From Pirellulales bacterium (lineage in GTDB: Bacteria; Planctomycetota; Planctomycetia; Pirellulales; Lacipirellulaceae), in contig JAHBXQ010000005.1 of NCBI GenBank assembly GCA_019636345.1, forward strand, positions 310,001 through 374,000: DNA of 64,000 bases, in the 5' to 3' direction. The notes under the pieces were generated by a model, which did not search any database, was not told the DNA's origin, and saw only the letters and a program-made list of their open reading frames with translations. How positions within the stretch are numbered: the stretch's first letter is position 1; every line of letters starts with the position of its first letter. This document shows, in pieces, positions 35,589 through 43,910 of this stretch. A program made the position numbers and the translations under genes.

Positions 35589-37211
35589 TCAGGAGAGCGA
35601 GGAACAGGCAGAGGTCAATCTCGCGACAAGCCCGCTCGCGCGCGGCGACTCGCGCCGACGAGCCGTGGGATCGGCGATCGGCGCGGGAGGCGCCTCGGGC
35701 GCCGGCTCCGCCTCGGGCGCGGCTGGAGCCGGCGGCGCATCCTCGAACTCGCCGCCCTCCTGCAGCATGTCGTCGGCCCCGGTTCGATTGAACAACCCCC
35801 AGTCGCGCCGCCGGAAATCCTCGCGGGCCCGCGCGGTCTCTCCTTGCGCCTCCAAGATCTCGCCGCGCCAGGTCCGCGCCGTCTGCCACACGACATTCTC
35901 GCAGTCGGAATCGGGGCCCCCCAGGGGAGGAATCGCCGCCTCAATCTCGTCGATCGCCGCGGTGAGCGCGGCGAGCGCCTCGTCCCGCTTCTCTTGCTTG
36001 CGGAACGCCTCAGCCCGCTTCAGATTCGTCAGGGACGAATGCCGGAACTCGCCCGCGGCCTGCGCGAGCGCCCGATCGAGCGCCTTCAACTGCGCCGCGT
36101 CGTCTCCCGCTTGCGCGGCGGCGTGCGCTTGCTCCATGCTGGCCAGCCACTGCCGCGATCGCCATTGCGGCCACACCAACCACACGGATATCGCGCCCCC
36201 GAGCATCGCAGCCAGCAACCCGAACACGACCAGACTGCGGCCCCGAATCCACGTGCGATGCGTCACGATCTCGCGCCACGCGAGCCCCCCGACGAGCACC
36301 GCCGGGATCGCCGCGAACAGCCCGGCGCCGAACGACGCCACCCCCAGAGCCAAGCACAGAATCGACTTGCCGCTCTTCGGGGTCGGCAATCGCCCCGCTC
36401 CTTGGCCGTAGTGGTACCGCGCCGCGTCCCGCTCCTTGTTGAGGCAGCACTTGCGCTTGCCCCACACGATCAGGATCGGCCCCAGCGTCAGCGGCGCCAG
36501 CGTGAAGACTGCGTCCAGCAGCAACCGGCGATCGTACCGCGCCCGGTCGTACGGCTTGCCGTCCCAGGCAGCGTACGAGGGGTTCAGCCGCAATTCGGGG
36601 AGCGCCTTGTCGAGATCGAGTTGCTGCAGCGCATAGTCGCTGGTCTGCTCGTACGGCAGAAACGACCCCGAAGCCAGCGCGAGTCCCAACAGCGCAAGCC
36701 CCGCCGTCATCAGCACCATGTGCCAGGGGAACTTCGCTTCGACGGGCCGAATGCCCGCGTCCCCCAGCCGCACGATCAAGTGCCATAGGTCGGCGTTGAA
36801 CGCCGCGCCGCTCTGGACATAGTGGGGCTCGCACGCGGCGAGAGGCTTGATCGCGTCAGGCAGCTCGGCGGCCGTCGGCATCGCTGCGTCGTGCACCAAC
36901 ACTGGGATCACGGTCCGCCCCGCCGTGAGCGCCGTCTCGACCTCGATCCGCAATTGGTCGTCGGGATCGTCGATCCGCCGCCGCCCCTCGGCGTCGACCA
37001 TCGTCAGCCACTCGCGGCCGATGACCACGAGCACGACGCTGCAATCCTTCAGCAACTGCTGAATCTGCGTTCGGTAATTCCCCCCCGCCACCAAGGCGTC
37101 GACGTCGAGCAGAACAAGCCCCGGACCGAAGTAGCCGCTCAGCCGATCGAACAGCCGCCCGACGACGTCTTGGGTGTCTTTACGCCGGTAGGAAATAAAG
37201 ATCGGTTTCAT
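35589..37211 (-). CDS. TIR-domain membrane protein with TPR-like C-terminus
   Basis: 540 residues. TIR domain (about 3-145): FISYRRKDTQD, LDVDALVAGGNY, CSVVLVVIGREWL, and DQLRIEVETALTAGRTVIPV with the conserved Glu 90 of NAD-cleaving TIR proteins. Four membrane segments follow (about 165-190, 225-247, 280-310, 325-348). Residues 365-480 are helical repeats (ALDRALAQAAGEF, FRKQEKRDEALAALTAA, EILEAQGETARAREDF) like TPRs. The tail is Pro/Glu/Ala-rich. Bacterial TIRs deplete NAD or make cyclic ADP-ribose isomers in defence. The ATG at 37211 is the domain start; the frame extends to 38576 only as an antisense-like extension across the cyclase gene. Confidence 0.87.
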   Translation of the reverse strand: MKPIFISYRRKDTQDVVGRLFDRLSGYFGPGLVLLDVDALVAGGNYRTQIQQLLKDCSVVLVVIGREWLTMVDAEGRRRIDDPDDQLRIEVETALTAGRTVIPVLVHDAAMPTAAELPDAIKPLAACEPHYVQSGAAFNADLWHLIVRLGDAGIRPVEAKFPWHMVLMTAGLALLGLALASGSFLPYEQTSDYALQQLDLDKALPELRLNPSYAAWDGKPYDRARYDRRLLLDAVFTLAPLTLGPILIVWGKRKCCLNKERDAARYHYGQGAGRLPTPKSGKSILCLALGVASFGAGLFAAIPAVLVGGLAWREIVTHRTWIRGRSLVVFGLLAAMLGGAISVWLVWPQWRSRQWLASMEQAHAAAQAGDDAAQLKALDRALAQAAGEFRHSSLTNLKRAEAFRKQEKRDEALAALTAAIDEIEAAIPPLGGPDSDCENVVWQTARTWRGEILEAQGETARAREDFRRRDWGLFNRTGADDMLQEGGEFEDAPPAPAAPEAEPAPEAPPAPIADPTARRRESPRASGLVARLTSACSSLS

Positions 37212-37324
37212 CCGCAACGCTCCGGGGTGCGACCGAGATGCATTGTGGTCGCACCGGCCGGCGTAAGTCGAGTGGCTTCCCCGGCAATTCTCGTCGCGGG
37301 TCGGTCGGCGACGCCAGCGGACGC

Positions 37325-39253
37325 TCAACTTGCGCCCGCCGCCGGTCCCCGCGGCGCACGTCGGGCGACGTGGTACGTGGGAAACGTCCCGAACCCCTTC
37401 GCCAGCGGCGTGCGGCCGACGTACCGGCACGCGAAGGCTCCGTCGGCGTCGTCGCGGGCCAAGGCCGCGAACGCCTGACTGGCGTACACCTGCCCCGGCG
37501 GAGTGATCGGTTCCATCCGCGCGGCCCGGCTCACATGGGCGCCCCAATAGCCAGGCCGACCGGTGAGCGGATCGTCCACCGCGAACGCCGGCCCCGCATG
37601 CAGCGCGATTCGAATCCCCAACTCCGCCGGCAGGTCGAACTGGTCCCACCGCGTGCCGTGAACCAACTCGGCCAGCGCAAGCGCATACTCGCCCGCCTCG
37701 CGCACCGACGCGAACACGGCAAAGATCCCGTCCCCCCAGGTGTTGGCCGTCAGCGGCGCAATCCCGATCGCCCGCGGCAGCGCGGCGACCCGGGCGAGGA
37801 ACTCGCGAACGAACAACAGCACCTCGGCGTCCGCCAGCTTGCTGAACCCCTGCACGTCGGCGAACAACAGTGCGACCACGTCCTGTCGCGGAGCGGCCGA
37901 AATCGCGCCCGGCTGCGGGTCCGTGAGTCGTGGCGACGCTCCGTCCCCGGCGTCTCCAGGCGCGCCAAGCGCTCGGCGCGCCAACCGGCGCAGCTCGATC
38001 AACTCGACCTCCCCGCCGTGCGCTCGCCACTCGTCGACCACCTCGGCGGCGCCCCCCGGCTCGCCGCGCGCCTGCTCGTCTTGCACGGCCAACAGCACTG
38101 GGCGCTCGTCGAACAGATCGGCCTGAATCTTCGCCAAGCCGCAGAACAGGCGATTCGCGTACGCATACTCCGCCGGCCCTGCGACCGCACCCCAGGCCGA
38201 CGCAACGATCGGCTCGCCGAGTCGCTCCATCACCGCGTCGAACCGGGCGCGCATCTCGGGCCCCGCGAAGTCGACGCTTGTCGCGACGAACTGCTCGCGC
38301 GGAAACGGCAGCACGACGACCGCCTCGTCCCCGCGCTCCAGGAGCGTTTCCAGAAACAGGAGGTCCCCCCCGCACGCCGCGGACGAGTAGCCCGTCGCCG
38401 GGCCCCAGCCGTCCAACCGCGCCGCGATCTCGCGTTTCACCGCGTCGGCCAGCGCCGCCGGAAACCGCGGCGTCACGCGGTCCGGAGCGTCGAGCATGTG
38501 CCCCGTGAACGCTACGATCCGCGGCAACACGAAACAGTCCGCAAGTCGCCCCCAGTCGGCGCCGACGAGTCCGCACACGAGCCGCGCCTGTCGCCGCGTC
38601 GAGGCGACGTGCGCGAACCGCTTCCCCGGCAGCGCGCCCGCTTGCCGGTACCAGTCGGCCGCTTCGTCAACACGCCCGGCGATCAGAGCCGCCTCGCCGC
38701 AGGTCGCCCGCAACCAATACGCCTCGGGCGTCGTCGGGTCGGGCTCGCGCAGCAGTTTGTCCTGGCAGATCGCCAGCGTCTTGCCCGCCAGATCGAGCGC
38801 CGCGCTGCGATCCCCCTCGGCCAGGGCCATCGCCGCGGCGTTCACCCCGGTCCAGTACCCGCCGGTCCGGTCGAACGCGTCGCGATACGCCTGCGACGCC
38901 TGTCGCCGGTACTCGGCCGCGCTTCCGCCCTGCGGATCGCGGAGCCAAAGGGCTTTGTAGGTCTGAGCCAGATTTCCCAGCGTCTCTTCATCCGCCGCGC
39001 CCCCCTCGGCGAGTGCGCGAAACTCCTCTGCCGCGGCCTCGATCGCTCCCGAGCGCGACAAGCTCAAGCCGCGCAGTTGCCGCAGTCGCACGTCGCCCGG
39101 CCAGAGCCGCAACCCCTCGGACGTGCGATCGTACGCCGCGAGCGGCTCCCCCTTGGCCAGCGCCAGTTCCGCGGCGGCGCGACACTGCTCCGGGGTGCGA
39201 GGACCCGACATTCGGGAAGCGTCGTCCTCAGCGAATTGCGATTGATCAACCAC
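37325..39253 (-). CDS. TRAFs-binding domain / class III nucleotidyl cyclase fusion
   Basis: 642 residues. N-terminal TPR-like helices (about 15-200) lead into a TRAFs-binding (DUF4071) region (about 60-380, RIVAFTGHMLDAPDR, GYSSAACGGDLLFLETLLERG). The C-terminal class III cyclase (about 455-620) has VALLFADVQGFSKLAD (metal Asp), NTWGDGIFAVF (second Asp), HAGPAF and GAHVSRAARMEPIT. It would make cAMP, cGMP or another cyclic nucleotide. GTG 39253 is preceded by GGAGG at five bases. It lies 113 bases before the TIR gene; the TIR and pseudo-TIR genes follow on the same strand. Product nucleotide cannot be told from sequence alone. Confidence 0.85.
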   Translation of the reverse strand: MVDQSQFAEDDASRMSGPRTPEQCRAAAELALAKGEPLAAYDRTSEGLRLWPGDVRLRQLRGLSLSRSGAIEAAAEEFRALAEGGAADEETLGNLAQTYKALWLRDPQGGSAAEYRRQASQAYRDAFDRTGGYWTGVNAAAMALAEGDRSAALDLAGKTLAICQDKLLREPDPTTPEAYWLRATCGEAALIAGRVDEAADWYRQAGALPGKRFAHVASTRRQARLVCGLVGADWGRLADCFVLPRIVAFTGHMLDAPDRVTPRFPAALADAVKREIAARLDGWGPATGYSSAACGGDLLFLETLLERGDEAVVVLPFPREQFVATSVDFAGPEMRARFDAVMERLGEPIVASAWGAVAGPAEYAYANRLFCGLAKIQADLFDERPVLLAVQDEQARGEPGGAAEVVDEWRAHGGEVELIELRRLARRALGAPGDAGDGASPRLTDPQPGAISAAPRQDVVALLFADVQGFSKLADAEVLLFVREFLARVAALPRAIGIAPLTANTWGDGIFAVFASVREAGEYALALAELVHGTRWDQFDLPAELGIRIALHAGPAFAVDDPLTGRPGYWGAHVSRAARMEPITPPGQVYASQAFAALARDDADGAFACRYVGRTPLAKGFGTFPTYHVARRAPRGPAAGAS

Positions 39254-39550
39254 CCTGCCCTCCGCGGTACGCCGCCGCCCGACGATGGCATGCGGCCGCG
39301 TCGCCCCTGCGGGTCGGCATTATGCCCCACGCCGTCGACACGGGTCAAATCGGCGCGAGCGAGCCTCGGCGGCGAACGCCGTTCCGGCAGGCCCCGGTCC
39401 GCGCGCCGGCGCGAAGTTCGCCGAGACCAAGTCGCCGCAACGCCTTGCAAGACAATCATCGGCAACGATCTGAAAACTTTCGCGATCGATGCGAACCCCT
39501 CCCGGCTCGGGCGAATTGACCCTCGTCGCGGCGGGCCTTAGCATGAGGCG
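39254..39550. other. Divergent gap, no gene seen
   Basis: About 297 bases between the cyclase and EF-hand lipoprotein genes, expected to hold two divergent promoters. Nothing else of note; no repeat or palindrome of more than 8 bases recognised. Confidence 0.4.
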
Positions 39551-40228
39551 ATGCCCTGCGACGCCCCCCCTTCGTCCCGCGCCGGTCGCGACGCTCGTCG
39601 CCCTTGTTCGCTCGCCCGCGGACTTCCCGCGGCGGTGGCGGCGTTGTCGCTCGGTTGCAGCGGCAAGCCCGCGGCGATCGCCCCCGTGGCGATCAGCGCC
39701 GGCCGCGCCGGCGAAGCGGCGATCGCCGCCTACGACCGCGACGGCGACGGTTGTCTGAACGACGCCGAACTGGCCGCCGTGCCGGCCCTTGCGCTCTACA
39801 AGGAGAAGTACGACGCCGACAACAGCGGCTGCATCAGCGCCGGCGAGATCGCCGATCGCATCGCCTCGTGGCGCAATCAGGGGGTCGGTCTGCGGACGCT
39901 CGCAATCGACGTGCTGCTGGACGACCGGCCGCTCGTCGGCGCCGAGGTCCGAATGATCCCCGAGGAGTACCTTGGCGACGGCCCCCAAGAAGCGACCGGC
40001 CGCACCGACGCCAGCGGCACGGCGAAGATGAGCGTCGCCCCCGAGCATCTTCCCGAGGCGGCCCGACAGGCCCGCATGCTCGGCGTGCTGGGGGGAACTT
40101 ACCGTATCGCAGTTTCCCACCCGCGGATTAAACTGCCGCAGCGCTACGTCGACGGCACGGCGCTCGGCGACGAGATCGCCCGCGACACGATCGGCGATCG
40201 CATCGTGCTGAAGCTCGCCAGCCGATAG
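39551..40228 (+). CDS. EF-hand lipoprotein with carboxypeptidase-regulatory-like tail
   Basis: 225 residues. A long N-region precedes a lipobox AALSLGC (Cys 36). Two EF-hand loops follow: YDRDGDGCLNDAE (about 61-73) and YDADNSGCISAGE (about 87-99), which bind calcium. The C-terminal half (about 110-225) reads as a beta-sandwich of the carboxypeptidase regulatory type (DVLLDDRPLVGAEVRM, TGRTDASGTAKMSV), common in planctomycete surface lipoproteins. Role unknown; probably a calcium-dependent surface scaffold. Convergent with the DUF1559 gene downstream, 41 bases away. Confidence 0.78.
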   Translation: MPCDAPPSSRAGRDARRPCSLARGLPAAVAALSLGCSGKPAAIAPVAISAGRAGEAAIAAYDRDGDGCLNDAELAAVPALALYKEKYDADNSGCISAGEIADRIASWRNQGVGLRTLAIDVLLDDRPLVGAEVRMIPEEYLGDGPQEATGRTDASGTAKMSVAPEHLPEAARQARMLGVLGGTYRIAVSHPRIKLPQRYVDGTALGDEIARDTIGDRIVLKLASR

Positions 40229-40269
40229 CGAGCAAGCGCTCGCGCCGAAGCGGCCGCCGATCCGGCGAT

Positions 40270-41313
40270 CTACCTCGCGCACCTCTCGACAAGATTGACG
40301 GCGCGCTGCACGCCGCCGTCGCTGCGGTGGCCCCCCTGGCGGTGAACCTCGGCGTCGACGTCGTACGCGACGATCTTCACCGACCCGTCGACCATCGCCA
40401 TGTGACAGCCGGCCGCATGCGCGCTGCCGAAGCGGAACGACTGGCCGTCGAACCCGTCGCGATCCTGCAGCGGCAGATACGCTTCCCCGGCGGAGGTTTC
40501 GACGTCGTACCACACCGACCGATACAGGTCGTCCTGAAAGCCCGTGTACATGGGCCAATCGTCGGCGTGGGCCTTGCCGGTGTCGTAGAACTGCGGCTCG
40601 ATGAACCGCTCGCCCACGGCGTAGGTGTTCGAAGTCCCGTCGGAAATATGACGCAACTCGACGAGGAACCCGCCGAAACCGACCCCCGAGTGGTCGTCGA
40701 GCCCCGGCCGCCAAGCGGCGCTGCGCCCGTCCTCGACCGAGCGCGGCCCGCAACCGACGACCCAATGTTCCAGATTCTTGATGTCGCCCGCGTTCTGGGC
40801 GTAATCGGTGCGGCCGTGCACCGCGGCATACCGACTGTTGAGCGGGACGTTGTTGTTCGTATTGGGGTACGGCACAGCCGCCCGGCGCGACGGGCAGTTG
40901 AGCGCTTCGATCGCCATAGCGTCGCGCTCGGCGAAGGCCCGCCGCTTGTCGATCCCCGTCAACCCGCGCCCGATCTCGTGCAGCGGCTGCTGCTCGATGT
41001 ACGGCAGGATGTTGTAAACCCACCCGCCGGGCTGATTCAGCCCGAACCCTTCGTCCGGATCGCCGACCCAGGCGCCCCACCAACCAGCCGACGGAAGGTG
41101 TCCGTGAGTCGTCTCGTGCGACAACATCGCCAGCGAGATCTGCTTGAGATTGTTGACGCAATGCGCTCGCCGCGCCGCTTCGCGCGCCGCCTGCACGGCC
41201 GGCAACAGCAGCGCCACCAGCACGCCGATGATGGCGATCACCACCAACAACTCGACGAGCGTAAACGCGCCGCGGTGCGCGGAACGTCGATCGTTGAACG
41301 CCGTGTCCTTCAT
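40270..41313 (-). CDS. DUF1559 protein with prepilin-type N-terminal signal
   Basis: 347 residues. N-terminal [20 protein letters not shown] is the prepilin-type cleavage/methylation signal, followed by [17 protein letters not shown]. The C-terminus keeps the H-X9-DG motif as [13 protein letters not shown]. Resembles the 2508-3611 protein in length and middle blocks ([14 protein letters not shown] against [34 protein letters not shown]), so they are close paralogues. It follows two PEP-CTERM genes on the same strand. GAGG lies just upstream of the ATG, rather close. Confidence 0.9.
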   Translation of the reverse strand: MKDTAFNDRRSAHRGAFTLVELLVVIAIIGVLVALLLPAVQAAREAARRAHCVNNLKQISLAMLSHETTHGHLPSAGWWGAWVGDPDEGFGLNQPGGWVYNILPYIEQQPLHEIGRGLTGIDKRRAFAERDAMAIEALNCPSRRAAVPYPNTNNNVPLNSRYAAVHGRTDYAQNAGDIKNLEHWVVGCGPRSVEDGRSAAWRPGLDDHSGVGFGGFLVELRHISDGTSNTYAVGERFIEPQFYDTGKAHADDWPMYTGFQDDLYRSVWYDVETSAGEAYLPLQDRDGFDGQSFRFGSAHAAGCHMAMVDGSVKIVAYDVDAEVHRQGGHRSDGGVQRAVNLVERCAR

Positions 41314-41460
41314 AGCCTCGCCACTCTGTTCACACTGCCGGCAAGCGTGCGGCGCCCCGTCCGCGACCCGGCAACGTGCCGCGCCGACAGCCCCCCGGGC
41401 GCGGGGGAGAGCTGCCGGCGCGACGGTCGTCGCTTCTTCCAGTACCAGTATAGGTCGTCG

Positions 41461-42234
41461 TTAGGCCGACATCCGAACCCGGCGGGCAAGTCCCGCCGCC
41501 GCCAGGACGAGCCCTGCCAGGGCCCAACTGGCCGGCTCCGGAACCGCAATCACGTCAATTTCGAGCACCAGCGGCGAGACGAACGCCGCGGTCAGCCCGT
41601 CGTCGACCCCCGTGAAGGGATTCACCCCGTCGAACGGGTCGCGGTACTGCCCCCCCGTGTTGTCGACGGCGTACAAGCTGAAAATGAAGTTCGTGGCGCC
41701 GGCCACGAGCGGGGCCCCCCCGTCGTCGTAAATCTGCACCAGCGTCGAACCCCATTGCCCAGCGTTGACTGTTCCCAGCGGATCCGACTCGAAATATCCC
41801 AAATGATGAAAGCTGCTGCCGTTGTCGGTCGAGTAGCGAATCGCCGTGGTCGAAAACGCCCGACCGTCCTTGCCGTTGGTGCCGGTGAGGATCTGAATCG
41901 CTCGGACGTCGGTCGCGGCGGCCAGATCGTACTGCACGATCTTCGCGGGGGCGCCGGCGGCGGGGAAATCGTTCATCAATCCCGTCAAACCGCTCCCCAA
42001 GATCCCGGCGTCGTCGGTGAACGCCGGCAACTGATCGGCAGGATTCGTGTTCGCCGGGTGCCAGCCCGTATCGCCGGGCAGTTCCGTGCCGATCAATCCC
42101 GAGATCGCGTCCCCGACGGCGATCAGCCCGTTGAGGCTCGTCGCTTCGGGACCGTGCAGGGTCGAGGAGGTGACCGCGGCCGACGCCGGCGCGGCCAACA
42201 GCGAGACAAGTCCGAGGGCAAGCAGCGTTCTCAT
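41461..42234 (-). CDS. PEP-CTERM sorting domain protein
   Basis: 257 residues. Signal peptide to about residue 19. The body aligns with the 42329-43498 protein across its length: GDAISGLIGTELPGDTGWHP, YDLAAATDVRAIQILTG, IRYSTDNGSSF, YRDPFDGVNPFTGVDDGLTA. The shape suggests a discoidin-like or carbohydrate-binding beta-sandwich. Tail VPEPASWALAGLVLAAAGLA then RRVRMSA is a PEP-CTERM signal. GAGG is nine bases before ATG 42234. No dockerin-like loop, unlike its sister. Exosortase processing expected. Confidence 0.86.
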   Translation of the reverse strand: MRTLLALGLVSLLAAPASAAVTSSTLHGPEATSLNGLIAVGDAISGLIGTELPGDTGWHPANTNPADQLPAFTDDAGILGSGLTGLMNDFPAAGAPAKIVQYDLAAATDVRAIQILTGTNGKDGRAFSTTAIRYSTDNGSSFHHLGYFESDPLGTVNAGQWGSTLVQIYDDGGAPLVAGATNFIFSLYAVDNTGGQYRDPFDGVNPFTGVDDGLTAAFVSPLVLEIDVIAVPEPASWALAGLVLAAAGLARRVRMSA

Positions 42235-42328
42235 GAGACGTTCCTCTTTTTCAAAGCGACCAGAGACGAAGATCAAAGACACGACAAGCAAGACAAGACT
42301 CCGTCGCGCGCAAGCCGCGCGACCCTCC

Positions 42329-43498
42329 TCAATCGACCAGCCGGCGCCTTCCTTGACGGCGGCGCCTTCCCCATCGCCCAGCCAGCGTCGCCGCGGCGCA
42401 CAATGCCAATCCGACGGCGGCCGGCTCGGGCACGGCCGCGACGGCAGTCGACGCCGGCGCGCTGCCGGTTCCGTATTGCGTCTGCCACGCGGCGAGGTCC
42501 TCAGCGTCGACGTTGCCGTCGTCGTTGGCATCGCCGTCCATGGGGAGCGCCGTCCCGTCGTTGACCGGATAGCTGCGCTGCCAAACGAGGTAGTCGCGAC
42601 CGTCGACCAGTCCGTCGTCGTTGAAGTCGGCGTTCACCGGCGCGGCGGTCGACGGGATCACGTCGATCTCCCACACCAACGGCGACACGAACGCGGCGGT
42701 CAGCCCGTCGTCGAACCCGGTGAAGGGATTCACTCCGTCGAACGGATCGCGCATCTCCCCCAGCGTGTTGTCGACCGAGTAGAAATCGAACTGCAAGTTC
42801 GTCACCCCCGCGACCAAGGTCGGCGCGGCGTCGTCGAACACCGTCACGAGGTTGGCTTGGTCCTCGGTCGTGCCGGGGATGCCCGACTCGTTGTTGATCA
42901 CCCCCGACGGATCGGACTGATAATAGCCGAAGGAGTTCGGGACCTCCGCCCCCTCGAACGTTCGCACCAGCCCCCCCAGCGGTTGGAACGTGGTGCCGTT
43001 GTTCGTCGAATACCGGATCACGAACGTCGAGAAGATGCGCCCGTCCGCGTTCGAGCGATTGCCCGTCAGAATCTGAATCGACCCGATGTTGGTCGGCGCG
43101 GCCAGATCGTACTGAATCGCCTTGGCAGGAGCGCCGACCCCGGGGAAGTCGTTCAGCAGCCCGGCGAGCGAGGCGAAGCCCCCGACGCCGTCAGTGAACG
43201 TCGGCAGCCCGTTGGGATGCAACGAGTTGCCCTCCGCGGGGTTCGCAGGATGCCACCCCTGATCGCTCGACAGTTCCGTGGCGATCAGGCCCTGGATCGC
43301 GTCGGTCGTCGAGATCATCGCGTCGAGATCCGAGTAGATCTCGCCGCGGACGCTGGTCGTCGTGATCGCCCCGCGAGCCGAGGTCGCCGCAAACGTCGCG
43401 ACGAGCGCCGCCGCTCGCACGCAGGTCCGCCACGACCTAGTACTTTTACGCCGCGATCGCTTCCGTCCCGATTCGCCGCCGCCTGACAAGTCGATCAT
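42329..43498 (-). CDS. PEP-CTERM protein with dockerin-like loops, paralogue of the downstream gene
   Basis: 389 residues. A long positively charged N-region (RKRSRRKSTRSWR) leads to a signal helix (about 27-43). The body matches the 41461-42234 protein. An insert carries two dockerin type I-like loops: DFNDDGLVDGRDYLVWQRSY and GDANDDGNVDAEDLAAWQ. Tail AVPEPAAVGLALCAAATLAG then RRRQ is PEP-CTERM. ATG 43498 has GAGGAGG upstream, one of the best ribosome sites of the window. Likely duplicated with its neighbour, one copy gaining or losing the dockerin pair. Confidence 0.86.
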   Translation of the reverse strand: MIDLSGGGESGRKRSRRKSTRSWRTCVRAAALVATFAATSARGAITTTSVRGEIYSDLDAMISTTDAIQGLIATELSSDQGWHPANPAEGNSLHPNGLPTFTDGVGGFASLAGLLNDFPGVGAPAKAIQYDLAAPTNIGSIQILTGNRSNADGRIFSTFVIRYSTNNGTTFQPLGGLVRTFEGAEVPNSFGYYQSDPSGVINNESGIPGTTEDQANLVTVFDDAAPTLVAGVTNLQFDFYSVDNTLGEMRDPFDGVNPFTGFDDGLTAAFVSPLVWEIDVIPSTAAPVNADFNDDGLVDGRDYLVWQRSYPVNDGTALPMDGDANDDGNVDAEDLAAWQTQYGTGSAPASTAVAAVPEPAAVGLALCAAATLAGRWGRRRRQGRRRLVD

Positions 43499-43910
43499 CT
43501 CGCCTCCTCGTCGCTGGTGCATCGCTTGGGCCGTTGCATGACATGGTCGTCGAGCGCCGTAGGTCGACCTCGCCGGAGGACGGCGCTTCGCAAGCGGCGT
43601 CCTCGGCGAACAACGTCCTGCGCGCCTCGGGAACGTCAATCCCCGCTGTCGAACCGAATCGCGCATCGACCCGCTGCCGGACAAGCGCGGCAAACGGCGT
43701 CGTCGCGTCCGCGGCCGACGACAACGTCCTCGGGCGGCGCTCGCGTGAGAAGCAGACAAGCAAGGCAAGGCGAGCGCCGTCGCGTCTACTCAGGATAACC
43801 GAAGCGGATTAAGATATTGTGTAAAGTTTGTACGAAATCTTCCGACCTCCATTCTCGTCCCCTCCCCGCGGCGTTATTAGTGGGGAGAACCAGGCGGGAC
43901 TTTTCTCATC
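43499..43910. other. Divergent regulatory region ahead of the XylR-type gene
   Basis: 412 bases between the PEP-CTERM gene and the regulator gene. It holds an AT-rich patch at 43805-43841 and a hairpin CTCCCCGC/GTGGGGAG (43862-43869 with 43880-43887) in the likely leader of the regulator. No credible gene. Both promoters must lie here. Confidence 0.5.
43811..43841. promoter_or_regulatory. AT-rich imperfect inverted repeat, candidate XylR operator/promoter
   Basis: AAGATATTGTG and GTACGAAATCTT bracket TAAAGTTT, giving a partial dyad (AAGATaTT opposite gAAATCTT). It is the least GC-rich stretch near the regulator, 70 bases upstream of its ATG. AraC-type XylR proteins bind AT-rich direct or inverted half-sites near their own promoters; this is inference from position. 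Confidence 0.35.

Noticed and set aside
37212-38576. N-terminal extension of the TIR protein by 455 codons
   Set aside because: The extension is Arg/Gly-rich, opens only by chance within the cyclase gene on the same strand, and precedes the exact family start MKPIFISYRR.
39320-41161. A 613-codon minus-strand frame across the EF-hand gene
   Set aside because: It is opposite or out of frame to the EF-hand lipoprotein and the DUF1559 gene, both of which have strong domain evidence.
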